Assembly: GCA_004367505.1 (NCBI GenBank)
Contig: SFCB01000114.1
Span: forward strand, 1 to 64,000
DNA: 64,000 nucleotides
Source: Chloroflexi bacterium OHK40
GTDB lineage: Bacteria; Chloroflexota; Chloroflexia; Chloroflexales; Chloroflexaceae
Direction of reading: 5' to 3'
Numbering within the stretch: position 1 is the first letter of the stretch; each line of letters begins with the position of its first letter. The notes under the pieces were generated by a model. It was not told the origin of the DNA, made no database searches, and saw only the letters and a program-made list of their open reading frames with translations. Below are positions 38,973-46,564 of the stretch, piece by piece. A program made the position numbers and the translations under genes.

Positions 38973-40328
38973 ATGGCGCTCCTCCGACTCGTTTTGAAGA
39001 CGGTCCGTCTGGCCATCGTCCGGATTGGGGCAGGCTGGATGTTCGCCCTGCTCACCTTCAATTTTAACCGCGTCACGATCGCGGATCTCGGGGCGATCGC
39101 GGTCATCGTCACCTCGCTGATCGGCCTGCACCACTTTATCTCCTTCTTCCAGGTCTACTGGGGCCGTTTTGCGGATCGCCACCCCATTCTCGGCTACCGG
39201 CGCACGCCCTACATCCTCCTGAGCGGGCTGATGGCCTCGCTGATCTTCCTCCTCTTGCCGGGGGTCGCCGTGGGGCTCGGGGCGCGTGATCCGCTGGCCA
39301 CCCTGGAGGCCTTCGCGCTGATCGGCCTCTTCGGCGTCTTCATGGCGATGAACGGCAGTTCCTCGAACGCGCTGATCGCCGAAGTGACAACGCCGAAAGA
39401 GCGGGGCGCGGTGGTGGCTGTCGTCTGGGCGACGGTGATCATCAGCGGGATCGTCTCGGCGGGTGTTTCCCGGGTGATTATGCCGGAGTACAGCCCGGAG
39501 GCGATGCAGCAACTCTACAATCTGACGCCCTTCGTCGTGCTCGGCAGCATGCTGATCGGACTGCTCGGCATGGAGCGCCGGATCAGCCGTGAGCAGCACG
39601 CGGCCCTCCTCGCCGAGCAGCCGTCCGAGGCGGCCACCCCACTGGGAACCTTTCGGGTGGCGCGGCGGCTCATGGGGGTGAACCCGCAGGTGCGAGGCTT
39701 CTTCCTCTTCGTGCTGCTCGCGATTATGGGGATCTTCCTGCAGGATGCCATCCTGGAGCCCTTTGGCGCCGAGGTCTTTGGCATGAACCAGGGGGAGACG
39801 GCGGCCTTCCAGCAGGCCTGGGGCGCGGGGGCGCTGCTCGGGATGCTCACGATCGGGATCATCTCGAGCCTGGTGGCCATCCCGAAGAAGACGATCGCCA
39901 CCCTCGGTGGCTTCGGAGTGGCCGGGGGCCTGCTGCTGATCGCCGGCTCGGCTGTGCTGCACCAGCAGAGTCTGATCAACCCCGGCCTGCTGCTGCTCGG
40001 CGTGGGCATCGGCTTCTTCAACGTCGGTGCGCTCTCGATGATGATGGAGATGACGGTCGAGGGCCAGACGGGCCTTTACATGGGGTTGTGGGGTATGGCC
40101 CAGGGCCTCGGCAACGGCTTCGCGAATATTATCAGCGGCGGCATGCACACCCTGCTGATCGATAGCGGGCTGCTGACCCCGACGGCGGCCTACGCCGGGA
40201 TCTTCGGCCTGGAGGCGCTGCTGATGATCGTGGCGATCGGCATCCTGCGTGGGATCAGCGTGCAGGAGTTCAAGGGCCTCTCCCGCAGCGATGTGGGTAC
40301 GGTGCTGGCCATGGATACGGCCGGGTAA
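38973..40328 (+). CDS. pucC: BCH2/PucC-family major facilitator (bacteriochlorophyll or light-harvesting assembly)
   Basis: 451 residues, preceded by GAAAGGA. About twelve membrane helices. Family hallmarks: IGAGWMFALLTFNFNRVTIADL at the N-terminus, HHFISFFQVYWGRFADRHPILGYRRTPYI, the loop TTPKERGAVVAVVWATVI, and GLYMGLWGMAQGLGNGFANI near the end. In purple bacteria PucC and LhaA help deliver pigment to the light-harvesting and reaction-centre complexes. The first gene of the bch cluster here. The exact role in Chloroflexota is inferred, and the symbol denotes the family rather than proven orthology. Confidence 0.87.
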   Translation: MALLRLVLKTVRLAIVRIGAGWMFALLTFNFNRVTIADLGAIAVIVTSLIGLHHFISFFQVYWGRFADRHPILGYRRTPYILLSGLMASLIFLLLPGVAVGLGARDPLATLEAFALIGLFGVFMAMNGSSSNALIAEVTTPKERGAVVAVVWATVIISGIVSAGVSRVIMPEYSPEAMQQLYNLTPFVVLGSMLIGLLGMERRISREQHAALLAEQPSEAATPLGTFRVARRLMGVNPQVRGFFLFVLLAIMGIFLQDAILEPFGAEVFGMNQGETAAFQQAWGAGALLGMLTIGIISSLVAIPKKTIATLGGFGVAGGLLLIAGSAVLHQQSLINPGLLLLGVGIGFFNVGALSMMMEMTVEGQTGLYMGLWGMAQGLGNGFANIISGGMHTLLIDSGLLTPTAAYAGIFGLEALLMIVAIGILRGISVQEFKGLSRSDVGTVLAMDTAG

Positions 40329-40331
40329 GCC

Positions 40332-41117
40332 ATGGCGCTTGACATCTCATTCGACAGCGTTGCCAGCGTCTACGACGCGCAGCGCGCTCACCCTCCAGCG
40401 GTGGCCGCGCAGATTGGCCGCGCCCTGGCCGAGCTTGCCCCACCCGGCGCGCCTCTGCTCGAGCTCGGCGTCGGTACGGGCCGCATCGCCATCCCTGCCG
40501 CCGCCGCAGGCGCGCGGGTGGTGGGCCTCGATGTGAGCCGCCCGATGCTGGCAGTGGCCGCGGCCCGCGCCGCTGCCGCCGGGGTGCACCTGGCCTTGAT
40601 CCAGGGTGACGCCCAGCACCTGCCTTTCGGTGAGCGCAGCTTCAGTGTGGCCCTCGCGGTGCATGTGCTGCACCTGATTCCCGACTGGCGCGCCGCCCTC
40701 GGCGAGCTTGCCCGCGTGCTCGGGCCCGGTGGCCTGCTCGTGCAGGGCGCCGACTGGCGTGACCCGGACTCGTGCGTGGGGATGCTCCGGGGCCGCCTGC
40801 GCATGGCGGTGATGGAGTTGCTGCCCGGCAGCCGTCCGCCCGGGGCTGGCGCCGCCGTGGCTCAGGCCCTCGGACGGCTCGGGGCCAGCACCGGCGAGCC
40901 CACGGTCGTGGCTCGTTGGAGCCGGCCCCTCAGCCCCGCTGAGGTGCTCGCCGGTATGGCCGCCCGCATTGATGCCGAAACATGGGTTCTGCCCGACGAT
41001 CTGCTGAAGGCCGCCCTCGGGCGTGTGCGCGCCTGGGCCGAGCAGCAGTGGCCGCAGCTCGACACTCCTCAGGAGGTCGAGCACCGCTTTACGCTCACGG
41101 TGAGCCGCTTTGCCTGA
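40332..41117 (+). CDS. Class I SAM-dependent methyltransferase inside the bch cluster
   Basis: 261 residues; ATG three bases after the pucC stop, so in the same operon. Motif I LLELGVGTGRIAIPAA near residue 36, GLDVSRPML, GDAQHLPFGERSFSV and HVLHLIPDWRAALGELARVL. It is not BchM (Mg-protoporphyrin methyltransferase) or BchU by length or motifs. It is a paralogue of the gene at 30882-31700. Its fixed place between pucC and bchF suggests a pigment- or lipid-related substrate, but nothing more can be said from sequence. Confidence 0.82.
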   Translation: MALDISFDSVASVYDAQRAHPPAVAAQIGRALAELAPPGAPLLELGVGTGRIAIPAAAAGARVVGLDVSRPMLAVAAARAAAAGVHLALIQGDAQHLPFGERSFSVALAVHVLHLIPDWRAALGELARVLGPGGLLVQGADWRDPDSCVGMLRGRLRMAVMELLPGSRPPGAGAAVAQALGRLGASTGEPTVVARWSRPLSPAEVLAGMAARIDAETWVLPDDLLKAALGRVRAWAEQQWPQLDTPQEVEHRFTLTVSRFA

Positions 41118-41118
41118 G

Positions 41119-41628
41119 ATGTATACAGCCGAACAGCTCCGCCGCCGCGAGGCCTCCCGCTGGACCCGCGTCCAGATCATCCTGGCCCCGATTCAGTTCG
41201 TCGTTTTCGTGATCAGCTTCGCCCTGGTGGTGCGCTACCTGGCCACCGGCGAGGGCTACACGGCGGCGACGATCAGCGTCTGGATCAAGATCGCGCTGAT
41301 CTGGGTTCTGACGATCACCGGGATGCTCTGGGAACACGATATGTTCGACCATTACTTTCTTGCGAAGGAGTTCTTCTGGGAGGATCTAGGGAACCTCGTG
41401 GCGATCATCACCCACAACCTCTACTTTGTGGCTCAGTGGCTCGGCGCCGATCGGCGCACGCTGATGTGGGTGATGCTCTTCGCCTACCTGACGTACCTTA
41501 TCAACGCCGCGCAGTTTGTGCTTCGTGGCATTCGCTCTGCCCGGCAGCGCCGGGCGCTGGGCCGGGCCTCCCTGGCGGGCGCGGTCGCCCCGAGCCAGGA
41601 TCGAGATGCCTCGGCGGCAACTGGATAG
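41119..41628 (+). CDS. bchF: 3-Vinylbacteriochlorophyllide hydratase
   Basis: 169 residues from ATG 41119 (TTG 41110 overlaps the previous stop and is possible). Typical BchF start MYTAEQLRRREASRWTRVQ, then four membrane helices (ILAPIQFVVFVISFALVVRY, IKIALIWVLTITGMLWEHDM, a third near LVAIITHNLYFVAQW, and WVMLFAYLTYLINAAQFVL). AKEFFWEDLGNLV matches the conserved loop. It adds water to the C3 vinyl group, giving the hydroxyethyl group that BchC, encoded next, oxidises. Length fits the family. Confidence 0.92.
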   Translation: MYTAEQLRRREASRWTRVQIILAPIQFVVFVISFALVVRYLATGEGYTAATISVWIKIALIWVLTITGMLWEHDMFDHYFLAKEFFWEDLGNLVAIITHNLYFVAQWLGADRRTLMWVMLFAYLTYLINAAQFVLRGIRSARQRRALGRASLAGAVAPSQDRDASAATG

Positions 41629-41664
41629 CCGCCGGGGCTCTATCGTGCTAGAAAGCTGGCCGCT

Positions 41665-42651
41665 ATGCCACTCAAGTCTCGCGCCGTTGTGATCCCCCGC
41701 CGGAACACGGTGGAGCTGCGCACCGTTCAGGTGCTGGAGCCCCGCGCCGGTGATGTGCTGGTCCGTACGGCCTATACCTCGATCAGCGCTGGTACCGAGC
41801 GCATGTTGCTCGATGGGCGTATGCCGCATCCGGCCCTGCTCTTCCCGGTTGTCCCCGGCTATGAGACGGTTGGCCAGGTGGTGCAGGTGGGCGCCAGGGC
41901 CCCCCGCGAGTTGCTGGGCCAGTGGGTCTATGTCGGTGGCGCTCGCTGCTTCCGTGGCGTGAATCCGGCATGGGGCGGCCAGAGCGAGTACCTGAGCGCC
42001 GAGGCCGACCGGGTGGTGCCCCTCGGGGGGATCGAGCCTGCCACCGGGGTGATCCTGGCCCTCGCCGCCACCGCGCTCCACGGGGTGAATGTGGCCCAGA
42101 TCCGCCGCTCCGACCGGGTGCTCGTGCTCGGCCAGGGGATCGTCGGCCAGTTGGCGGCGCGCCTCGCGAAGCTCCAGGGCGCCCAGTATGTGGCCGTGGC
42201 CGACCGGGTGGGGGTGCGGCTGGCCGCCTCACGCGGCGACCAGGTGATCGATGTGACTCGCGAGTCGCTCGATGAGGCGATCGGCGAGGCGAATATCAAT
42301 GTGCTGATCGAGGCGACCGGCTCGATGACCGCCCTCTCCGGCGCGCTGCCCCTGCTCGCCAACCACGGGCGTGTGCTCCTGCTCGGCTACTACGACCACG
42401 TGAATATCCCCTATGCCCCGATCTTTATGCGCGAGGCCCAGGTGCTCGTGGCCCGCGAGTGGCAGTTCGGCCCCGATGGCGACCTGCCCCGCGTGCGCGA
42501 CATGATCGCCTCCGGTGAGCTTGATGTCTGTGGCTTGCTCACCCACCGCGTGCCGCTGGAGCGCATCCAGGCGGCCTACCGGCTCGCCTTCGAGGACCCG
42601 AGCTGTCTCAAACTGATCATAGAGTGGCCTACCGAGCCGATGCCGGCGTGA
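41665..42651 (+). CDS. bchC: Bacteriochlorophyllide a dehydrogenase
   Basis: 328 residues, a zinc-independent-looking MDR-type dehydrogenase. The N-terminal part has the BchC marks TAYTSISAGTERMLLDGRMP and FPVVPGYETVGQVVQVG. The Rossmann nucleotide site is VLVLGQGIVGQLAARLAK near residue 153. It oxidises the C3 1-hydroxyethyl group to acetyl, the last step towards bacteriochlorophyllide a. Lies 36 bp after bchF and 52 bp before bchX, so the gene order follows the chemistry. Confidence 0.93.
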   Translation: MPLKSRAVVIPRRNTVELRTVQVLEPRAGDVLVRTAYTSISAGTERMLLDGRMPHPALLFPVVPGYETVGQVVQVGARAPRELLGQWVYVGGARCFRGVNPAWGGQSEYLSAEADRVVPLGGIEPATGVILALAATALHGVNVAQIRRSDRVLVLGQGIVGQLAARLAKLQGAQYVAVADRVGVRLAASRGDQVIDVTRESLDEAIGEANINVLIEATGSMTALSGALPLLANHGRVLLLGYYDHVNIPYAPIFMREAQVLVAREWQFGPDGDLPRVRDMIASGELDVCGLLTHRVPLERIQAAYRLAFEDPSCLKLIIEWPTEPMPA

Positions 42652-42703
42652 CGCGGCGCCACGCCCCTCGGTTCAGGGTGGACCGGCTCCCAAGGAGCAT
42701 ACA

Positions 42704-43933
42704 ATGCCCGCCAACCCCAAACAGGCCGGTACGACCAACGCGCGGATGCTCGCCGTGTACGGCAAGGGCGGCATGGGCAAGTCGTTCTTCACCACGAATC
42801 TGGTGAGCAAGCTGGCCCTGCGCGGCAACCGGGTGCTCCAACTCGGCTGCGACCCGAAGCACGATAGCTGCAACGCGCTCTTCGGCGGGGTGAGTCTGCC
42901 GACCCTCGGCGATGTCTGGCGCGAGTTCAAGGAGGCTGGCCGCGAGGATCAGCTCCAGGCCCAGCACGTGGTCTTCAAGACCCAGATCATGGATGGCGCC
43001 GCCACCGTCTATGGCTGTGAGATCGGTGGCCCCGAAGTGGGCCGTGGCTGCGGTGGTCGCGGGATCACCTTCGGCTTCGACATGCTCGAGAAGTTTGGCC
43101 TGAGCCAGTGGGCGCTCGACTTTGTGGTGATGGACTTTCTGGGCGATGTGGTCTGCGGTGGTTTCGCCACCCCGCTCTCGCGCTCGCTGGCCGAGGAGGT
43201 GATCATCCTCTGCGGGAACGATCGCCAGAGCCTCTACGCGGCCAATAATATCGCGAGCGCCGCAAAGTACTTCGCCGAGATGGGCGGCCGTACCCGCCTG
43301 CTCGGCCTGATTGTGAATCGCGACGATGGCTCCGGCGTGGCTGCCCGCTTCGCCGAGCGCATCAACCTCCCCGTGCTCGCCAGTATCCCCCTCGATCGGA
43401 CGGTGCGCGAGCTGGCCGATGCCTGCAAGCTCGCCCTCATCGATCCTCGCTTCGACGCTATCTTCGATCGCCTCGCGAGCCAGATCCTCACCCGTACGAC
43501 CCCCGCCGTGGCGATGGCCGATGTCCGCCCGCTGGAGTATAAACAGTTCCTGAGCGTCTTTGGCGCCGAGGAGCCCGATATCGTTCCCGTCGGCGCCAGC
43601 GCCGATGAGCTCTTCGGCGGTCAGCGCGTGAAGCAGATCCCCACCTTCGAGCTCGGCCTGATGACCCACGCCGTGGCCGCGGCCCCATCGCTGGATCCGG
43701 CCACGACCCGCGTGGTAACCCGGCTCTCCAAAGAGTTGGGCATGTACGTCACCGAGGCCAACCAGGACCCGAAAAAGGGAATGACCCTCACGATCGATGG
43801 TAATACCACGATCTGCTTCGGCGATGAGCGCGAACTCGACAGCAAGATCGCCATCCTCGCGGCGCTGCAGAAGTCCGGTGAGCCGTACCGCTATGTTGAC
43901 CTGCGGCGTCCAGGGAGCCCGTTGTACCGGTAA
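42704..43933 (+). CDS. bchX: Chlorophyllide reductase iron protein BchX with a C-terminal FtsQ-like extension
   Basis: 409 residues, preceded by AAGGAG 7 nt before ATG 42704. Nitrogenase-iron-protein-like core 14-270: P-loop GKGGMGKS (20-27), GCDPKHDS, and the cluster cysteines in GPEVGRGCGGRG and FLGDVVCGGF. It is the ATP-driven electron donor to BchY/BchZ, which reduce the C7=C8 bond; bchY and bchZ are not in this window. Purple-bacterial BchX has about 330 residues. Here residues ~315-409 add a tail (FELGLMTHAV..., MTLTIDGNTTICFGDERELD, RYVDLRRPGSPLYR) whose pattern resembles the C-terminal beta domain of FtsQ/DivIB. The frame is unbroken. Confidence 0.92.
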   Translation: MPANPKQAGTTNARMLAVYGKGGMGKSFFTTNLVSKLALRGNRVLQLGCDPKHDSCNALFGGVSLPTLGDVWREFKEAGREDQLQAQHVVFKTQIMDGAATVYGCEIGGPEVGRGCGGRGITFGFDMLEKFGLSQWALDFVVMDFLGDVVCGGFATPLSRSLAEEVIILCGNDRQSLYAANNIASAAKYFAEMGGRTRLLGLIVNRDDGSGVAARFAERINLPVLASIPLDRTVRELADACKLALIDPRFDAIFDRLASQILTRTTPAVAMADVRPLEYKQFLSVFGAEEPDIVPVGASADELFGGQRVKQIPTFELGLMTHAVAAAPSLDPATTRVVTRLSKELGMYVTEANQDPKKGMTLTIDGNTTICFGDERELDSKIAILAALQKSGEPYRYVDLRRPGSPLYR

Positions 43934-44012
43934 GCGCACGAAGCGACGATCGGCCCCTTGAAGCGTGTGGGGCTGCGCGATCGACGCAGTCACCACAAAC
44001 GGCATAGCGCCA

Positions 44013-44171
44013 ATGAAACACGGCACGCGGCTCACTACACAGTACATCCTGGCGCCCTGGCATATGCGGATGCGCTGGTGGCTCGCCCTATGCTTCTGGC
44101 GCTGGAGCCAGAGCTTCGTGGCCCTGCACATCGAAGATCCGGGGCAGGCCAACCCCCTCTGGCACCGGTGA
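44013..44171 (+). CDS. Possible small Trp-rich protein (52 aa)
   Basis: ATG 44013 to TGA 44171 in the 287-bp gap between bchX and the DUF169 gene. Third codon positions are about 85% G/C, as in the real genes around it. The product has a Trp/aromatic-rich stretch (MRWWLALCFWRWSQSFVALH) that could be a short membrane helix. Against it: no ribosome-binding site before the ATG, and no family recognised. It does not match known chlorosome or light-harvesting peptides. Confidence 0.28.
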   Translation: MKHGTRLTTQYILAPWHMRMRWWLALCFWRWSQSFVALHIEDPGQANPLWHR

Positions 44172-44220
44172 GCTACGCGGCGATCATGCCCACTGGTGCT
44201 CATACCCTGATGGAGCGCGC

Positions 44221-44964
44221 ATGAGCGACACGCCCGACCTGAAGTATCTCAACCGGCTCCTGCTCGAGAAGATGCGGGTCAAACGCCGGCCAGTGGCGAT
44301 CACCTACTGCCCGGAGGGGCCTCCCCCCGGCTACGAACCGGTGCAGATCGTCGCCTGCGGGATTGTGCGTGAGGCCGAGCAGGGCCGTAAGGTCTACGTG
44401 AGCCGCGAGCACCACGACTGCTGGGTGGGCCAGTATCACCTCGGCTGGAACCAGCAGGCCGACGCCTACATCACCGAGGGGCGCTATCTCACCGATGCGC
44501 AGGGCTTCTACACGCCCGAGGCGGCCGCCTGCAATAAGCGCCAGAGCCACTCGCTGCCCGAGGGGTTCATCAGCGCTCTCGCCGCCGCTCCCCTCGATGA
44601 GGTGCCCGAGGGCGTGCCAGTGGACCTGCTGATCTGTGTGGTGGATCCGCAGCGGGCGATGCAGATCGCCGGGGCGGCCAGCGTGCGCGAGGGAACGTTC
44701 CCCGTTGGCGAGCTCGGCGCCTCGGCCTGCTCGTCGATCTTCGCCGCCCCATGGCGCACCGGCAACTCCGTCTTCGCGATCGGCGACGGCGGTGGCCGTA
44801 TGCACAACCGCCTCGATGTGACCGAGATGTTCGTCTCCATCCCCCGGCACCACATGCGCTATGTGGTAGAATTGATCGAGAACTTCCGGATCGATCCGCA
44901 GAAGATGCGCGAGGTGATTATGCCCTCCTTCGCCGCGAAGGCGCGTGAGGCGAGGCAGGAGTAA
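44221..44964 (+). CDS. DUF169 family protein within the bch cluster
   Basis: 247 residues, weak GGAG-like site before ATG 44221. DUF169 pattern: AITYCPEGPPPGYE, ACGIVREAEQGRKVYVSRE, HHDCWVGQYHLGW, AACNKRQSHSLPEGF, ACSSIFAAPWRTGNS, and DVTEMFVSIPRHHMRYVVEL. Several conserved cysteines and histidines (C20, C39, the HHDC group, C102) could bind a metal or tetrapyrrole; that is inference. No signal or membrane segment. The family has no established function. Its place between bchX and bchI, on the same strand, makes a role in bacteriochlorophyll metabolism plausible. Confidence 0.85.
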   Translation: MSDTPDLKYLNRLLLEKMRVKRRPVAITYCPEGPPPGYEPVQIVACGIVREAEQGRKVYVSREHHDCWVGQYHLGWNQQADAYITEGRYLTDAQGFYTPEAAACNKRQSHSLPEGFISALAAAPLDEVPEGVPVDLLICVVDPQRAMQIAGAASVREGTFPVGELGASACSSIFAAPWRTGNSVFAIGDGGGRMHNRLDVTEMFVSIPRHHMRYVVELIENFRIDPQKMREVIMPSFAAKAREARQE

Positions 44965-44968
44965 GCAT

Positions 44969-45169
44969 ATGCCGTCTGGTCTTGGTGAAGCCACCCAGAT
45001 GATCGGGCCGATCGCTCCGGCGCTGCTCTGCTGGGCATGCCTGATCATTACGGTCGTCGCGCTGGCCCTCACCTTCCTGTGGACGAATGTCACCGCCTTT
45101 GCCCGGCGCCTGCGCGATGGGCGCCGCCAGCCCGCCGCCGGTACGATGCCCAGGCGCAATATGCGTTAG
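44969..45169 (+). CDS. Small single-span membrane protein
   Basis: 66 residues from ATG 44969, chosen over GTG 44945 because AGGAG lies 5 nt upstream and the start comes just after the DUF169 stop. One long helix (IAPALLCWACLIITVVALAL TFLW, residues ~13-36), then a basic tail (RRLRDGRRQP...RRNMR) that should stay in the cytosol. Coupled to the DUF169 gene; together they may form a unit. No family recognised. Confidence 0.6.
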   Translation: MPSGLGEATQMIGPIAPALLCWACLIITVVALALTFLWTNVTAFARRLRDGRRQPAAGTMPRRNMR

Positions 45170-45212
45170 TGGTCAGCTACGGTGCTGGCGCGGGAGGGTA
45201 GGGTCCCTCCGC

Positions 45213-45269
45213 GGGCGCTCCCAGGAGGCGCCCCAACGCCACGATCCAGCACAATCAGCGGGGTGGGCC
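45213..45269. repeat. Dispersed intergenic repeat, copy 3
   Basis: GGGCGCTCCCAGGAGGCGCC head followed by CCAACG...ATCCAGCACAATCAGCG and TGGGCC. Shares order and sequence with copies 1 and 2. A bulged hairpin (GCGGGAGGG / CCCTCCGC) directly precedes it at 45190-45212. It lies between the small membrane protein and bchI. Confidence 0.65.
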
Positions 45270-45394
45270 ACGAGCCCGGTGGCTTGCCAGCTCCGCGCCG
45301 TTACCAGGTCCATCACGGCCCACGTCGGGCGTCCAGCGCCAGATGACTGCTCGCGCGCCGGAGCCTGCGAGGTTCCGCTTGCCTGAAGGCCCCT

Positions 45395-46507
45395 ATGTCT
45401 ATCGAGACCCTCGCTCCTCCGAAGGGTGCGCAGAATGGCGCCGCGCGCGCTCCCGCAGGCCCGCCGCCGCCCTACCCCTTCGCCGCGATCGTTGGCCAGG
45501 CCGAGTTGAAGCTGGCCCTGCTGCTCTGTGTGGTGAGCCCCACCATCGGCGGTGTGATGGTGATGGGCCACCGCGGCACCGCCAAGTCCACTGCGGTGCG
45601 CGCGCTCGCGGCGATGCTCCCGCCGATCCGGGCGGTGGCCGGCTGCCCCTACAGCTGTGCCCCCGAGGCCGATGGCCGCTGTGAGCATACACGAGCCCCT
45701 GCGGCCAGCGCCGGGACCAATGGGAAGGCCGTCGCGCGCAAGCCACCCGCCGCCACCATCCCGGTGCCGGTGGTGGATCTGCCACTGGGTGCTACCGAGG
45801 ACCGCGTCTGCGGGACGCTCGATATCGAGCGCGCGCTCACGCAGGGTGTGCAGGCTTTCGCGCCCGGCCTGCTCGCCCGCGCTAATCGTGGCTTTCTGTA
45901 CATCGATGAGGTGAACCTGCTGGAGGATCACCTCGTCGATGTGCTGCTCGATGTGGCCGCCAGTGGTGTGAATGTGGTGGAGCGCGAGGGGATCAGCGTG
46001 CGCCACCCGGCTCGCTTCGTGCTCGTGGGCTCCGGCAACCCCGAGGAGGGCGATCTGCGGCCCCAGCTCCTCGATCGCTTTGGCCTCCACGCCCGCATTA
46101 CGACGATCACCGATGTGGCCGAGCGCGTGGAGATCGTCAAGCGCCGCCGCGCCTACGACGCCGACCCGCACGCCTTTGTGGCGGCCTGGGAGAAGGAGAC
46201 CGTCCGGCTCCAGCGGAAGATCCGCCAGGCCCAGAAGCGCCTGCCCGAGGTGGAGCTGCCCGACCCGGTGCTCTATCAGATCGCCGAGCTCTGCGTGCGG
46301 CTCGAGATCGACGGCCACCGTGGCGAGCTCACCCTGAGCCGCGCGGCAACCGCCCTGGCCGCCCTTGAAGGCCACCCCGCCGTGCGCCCCGACGATGTGC
46401 GCCGGATCGCGGTGCTCGCCCTGCGCCACCGCCTCCGCAAGGACCCCCTGGAGACCCAGGACGATGCCACCCGCGTCGAGCGCGTGGCCGCCGAGGTGCT
46501 CGGCTGA
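45395..46507 (+). CDS. bchI: Magnesium chelatase ATPase subunit I
   Basis: 370 residues. AAA+ ATPase that assembles with BchD and BchH to put Mg into protoporphyrin IX, the first committed step of the pigment pathway. Walker A GHRGTAKST near residue 57, the BchI insert with CPYSCAPEADGRC, VVDLPLGATEDRVCGTLDIE, Walker B GFLYIDEVNLLEDH, sensor 1 VGSGNPEEGDLRPQLLDRFG, and the arginine-finger region. The C-terminal helical bundle ends [20 protein letters not shown]. Followed after 57 bp by bchD. bchH is not here. Confidence 0.95.
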   Translation: MSIETLAPPKGAQNGAARAPAGPPPPYPFAAIVGQAELKLALLLCVVSPTIGGVMVMGHRGTAKSTAVRALAAMLPPIRAVAGCPYSCAPEADGRCEHTRAPAASAGTNGKAVARKPPAATIPVPVVDLPLGATEDRVCGTLDIERALTQGVQAFAPGLLARANRGFLYIDEVNLLEDHLVDVLLDVAASGVNVVEREGISVRHPARFVLVGSGNPEEGDLRPQLLDRFGLHARITTITDVAERVEIVKRRRAYDADPHAFVAAWEKETVRLQRKIRQAQKRLPEVELPDPVLYQIAELCVRLEIDGHRGELTLSRAATALAALEGHPAVRPDDVRRIAVLALRHRLRKDPLETQDDATRVERVAAEVLG

Positions 46508-46564
46508 CAGCGACTGGCTGTTCGCTCCCGGCATCGGCGCCAATGCTTGCGTCGGTATACCTCC

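Noticed and set aside
43965-44012. GTG-initiated extension of the small frame at 44013
   Set aside because: The extra 16 codons lack the GC bias at third positions and have no ribosome-binding site.
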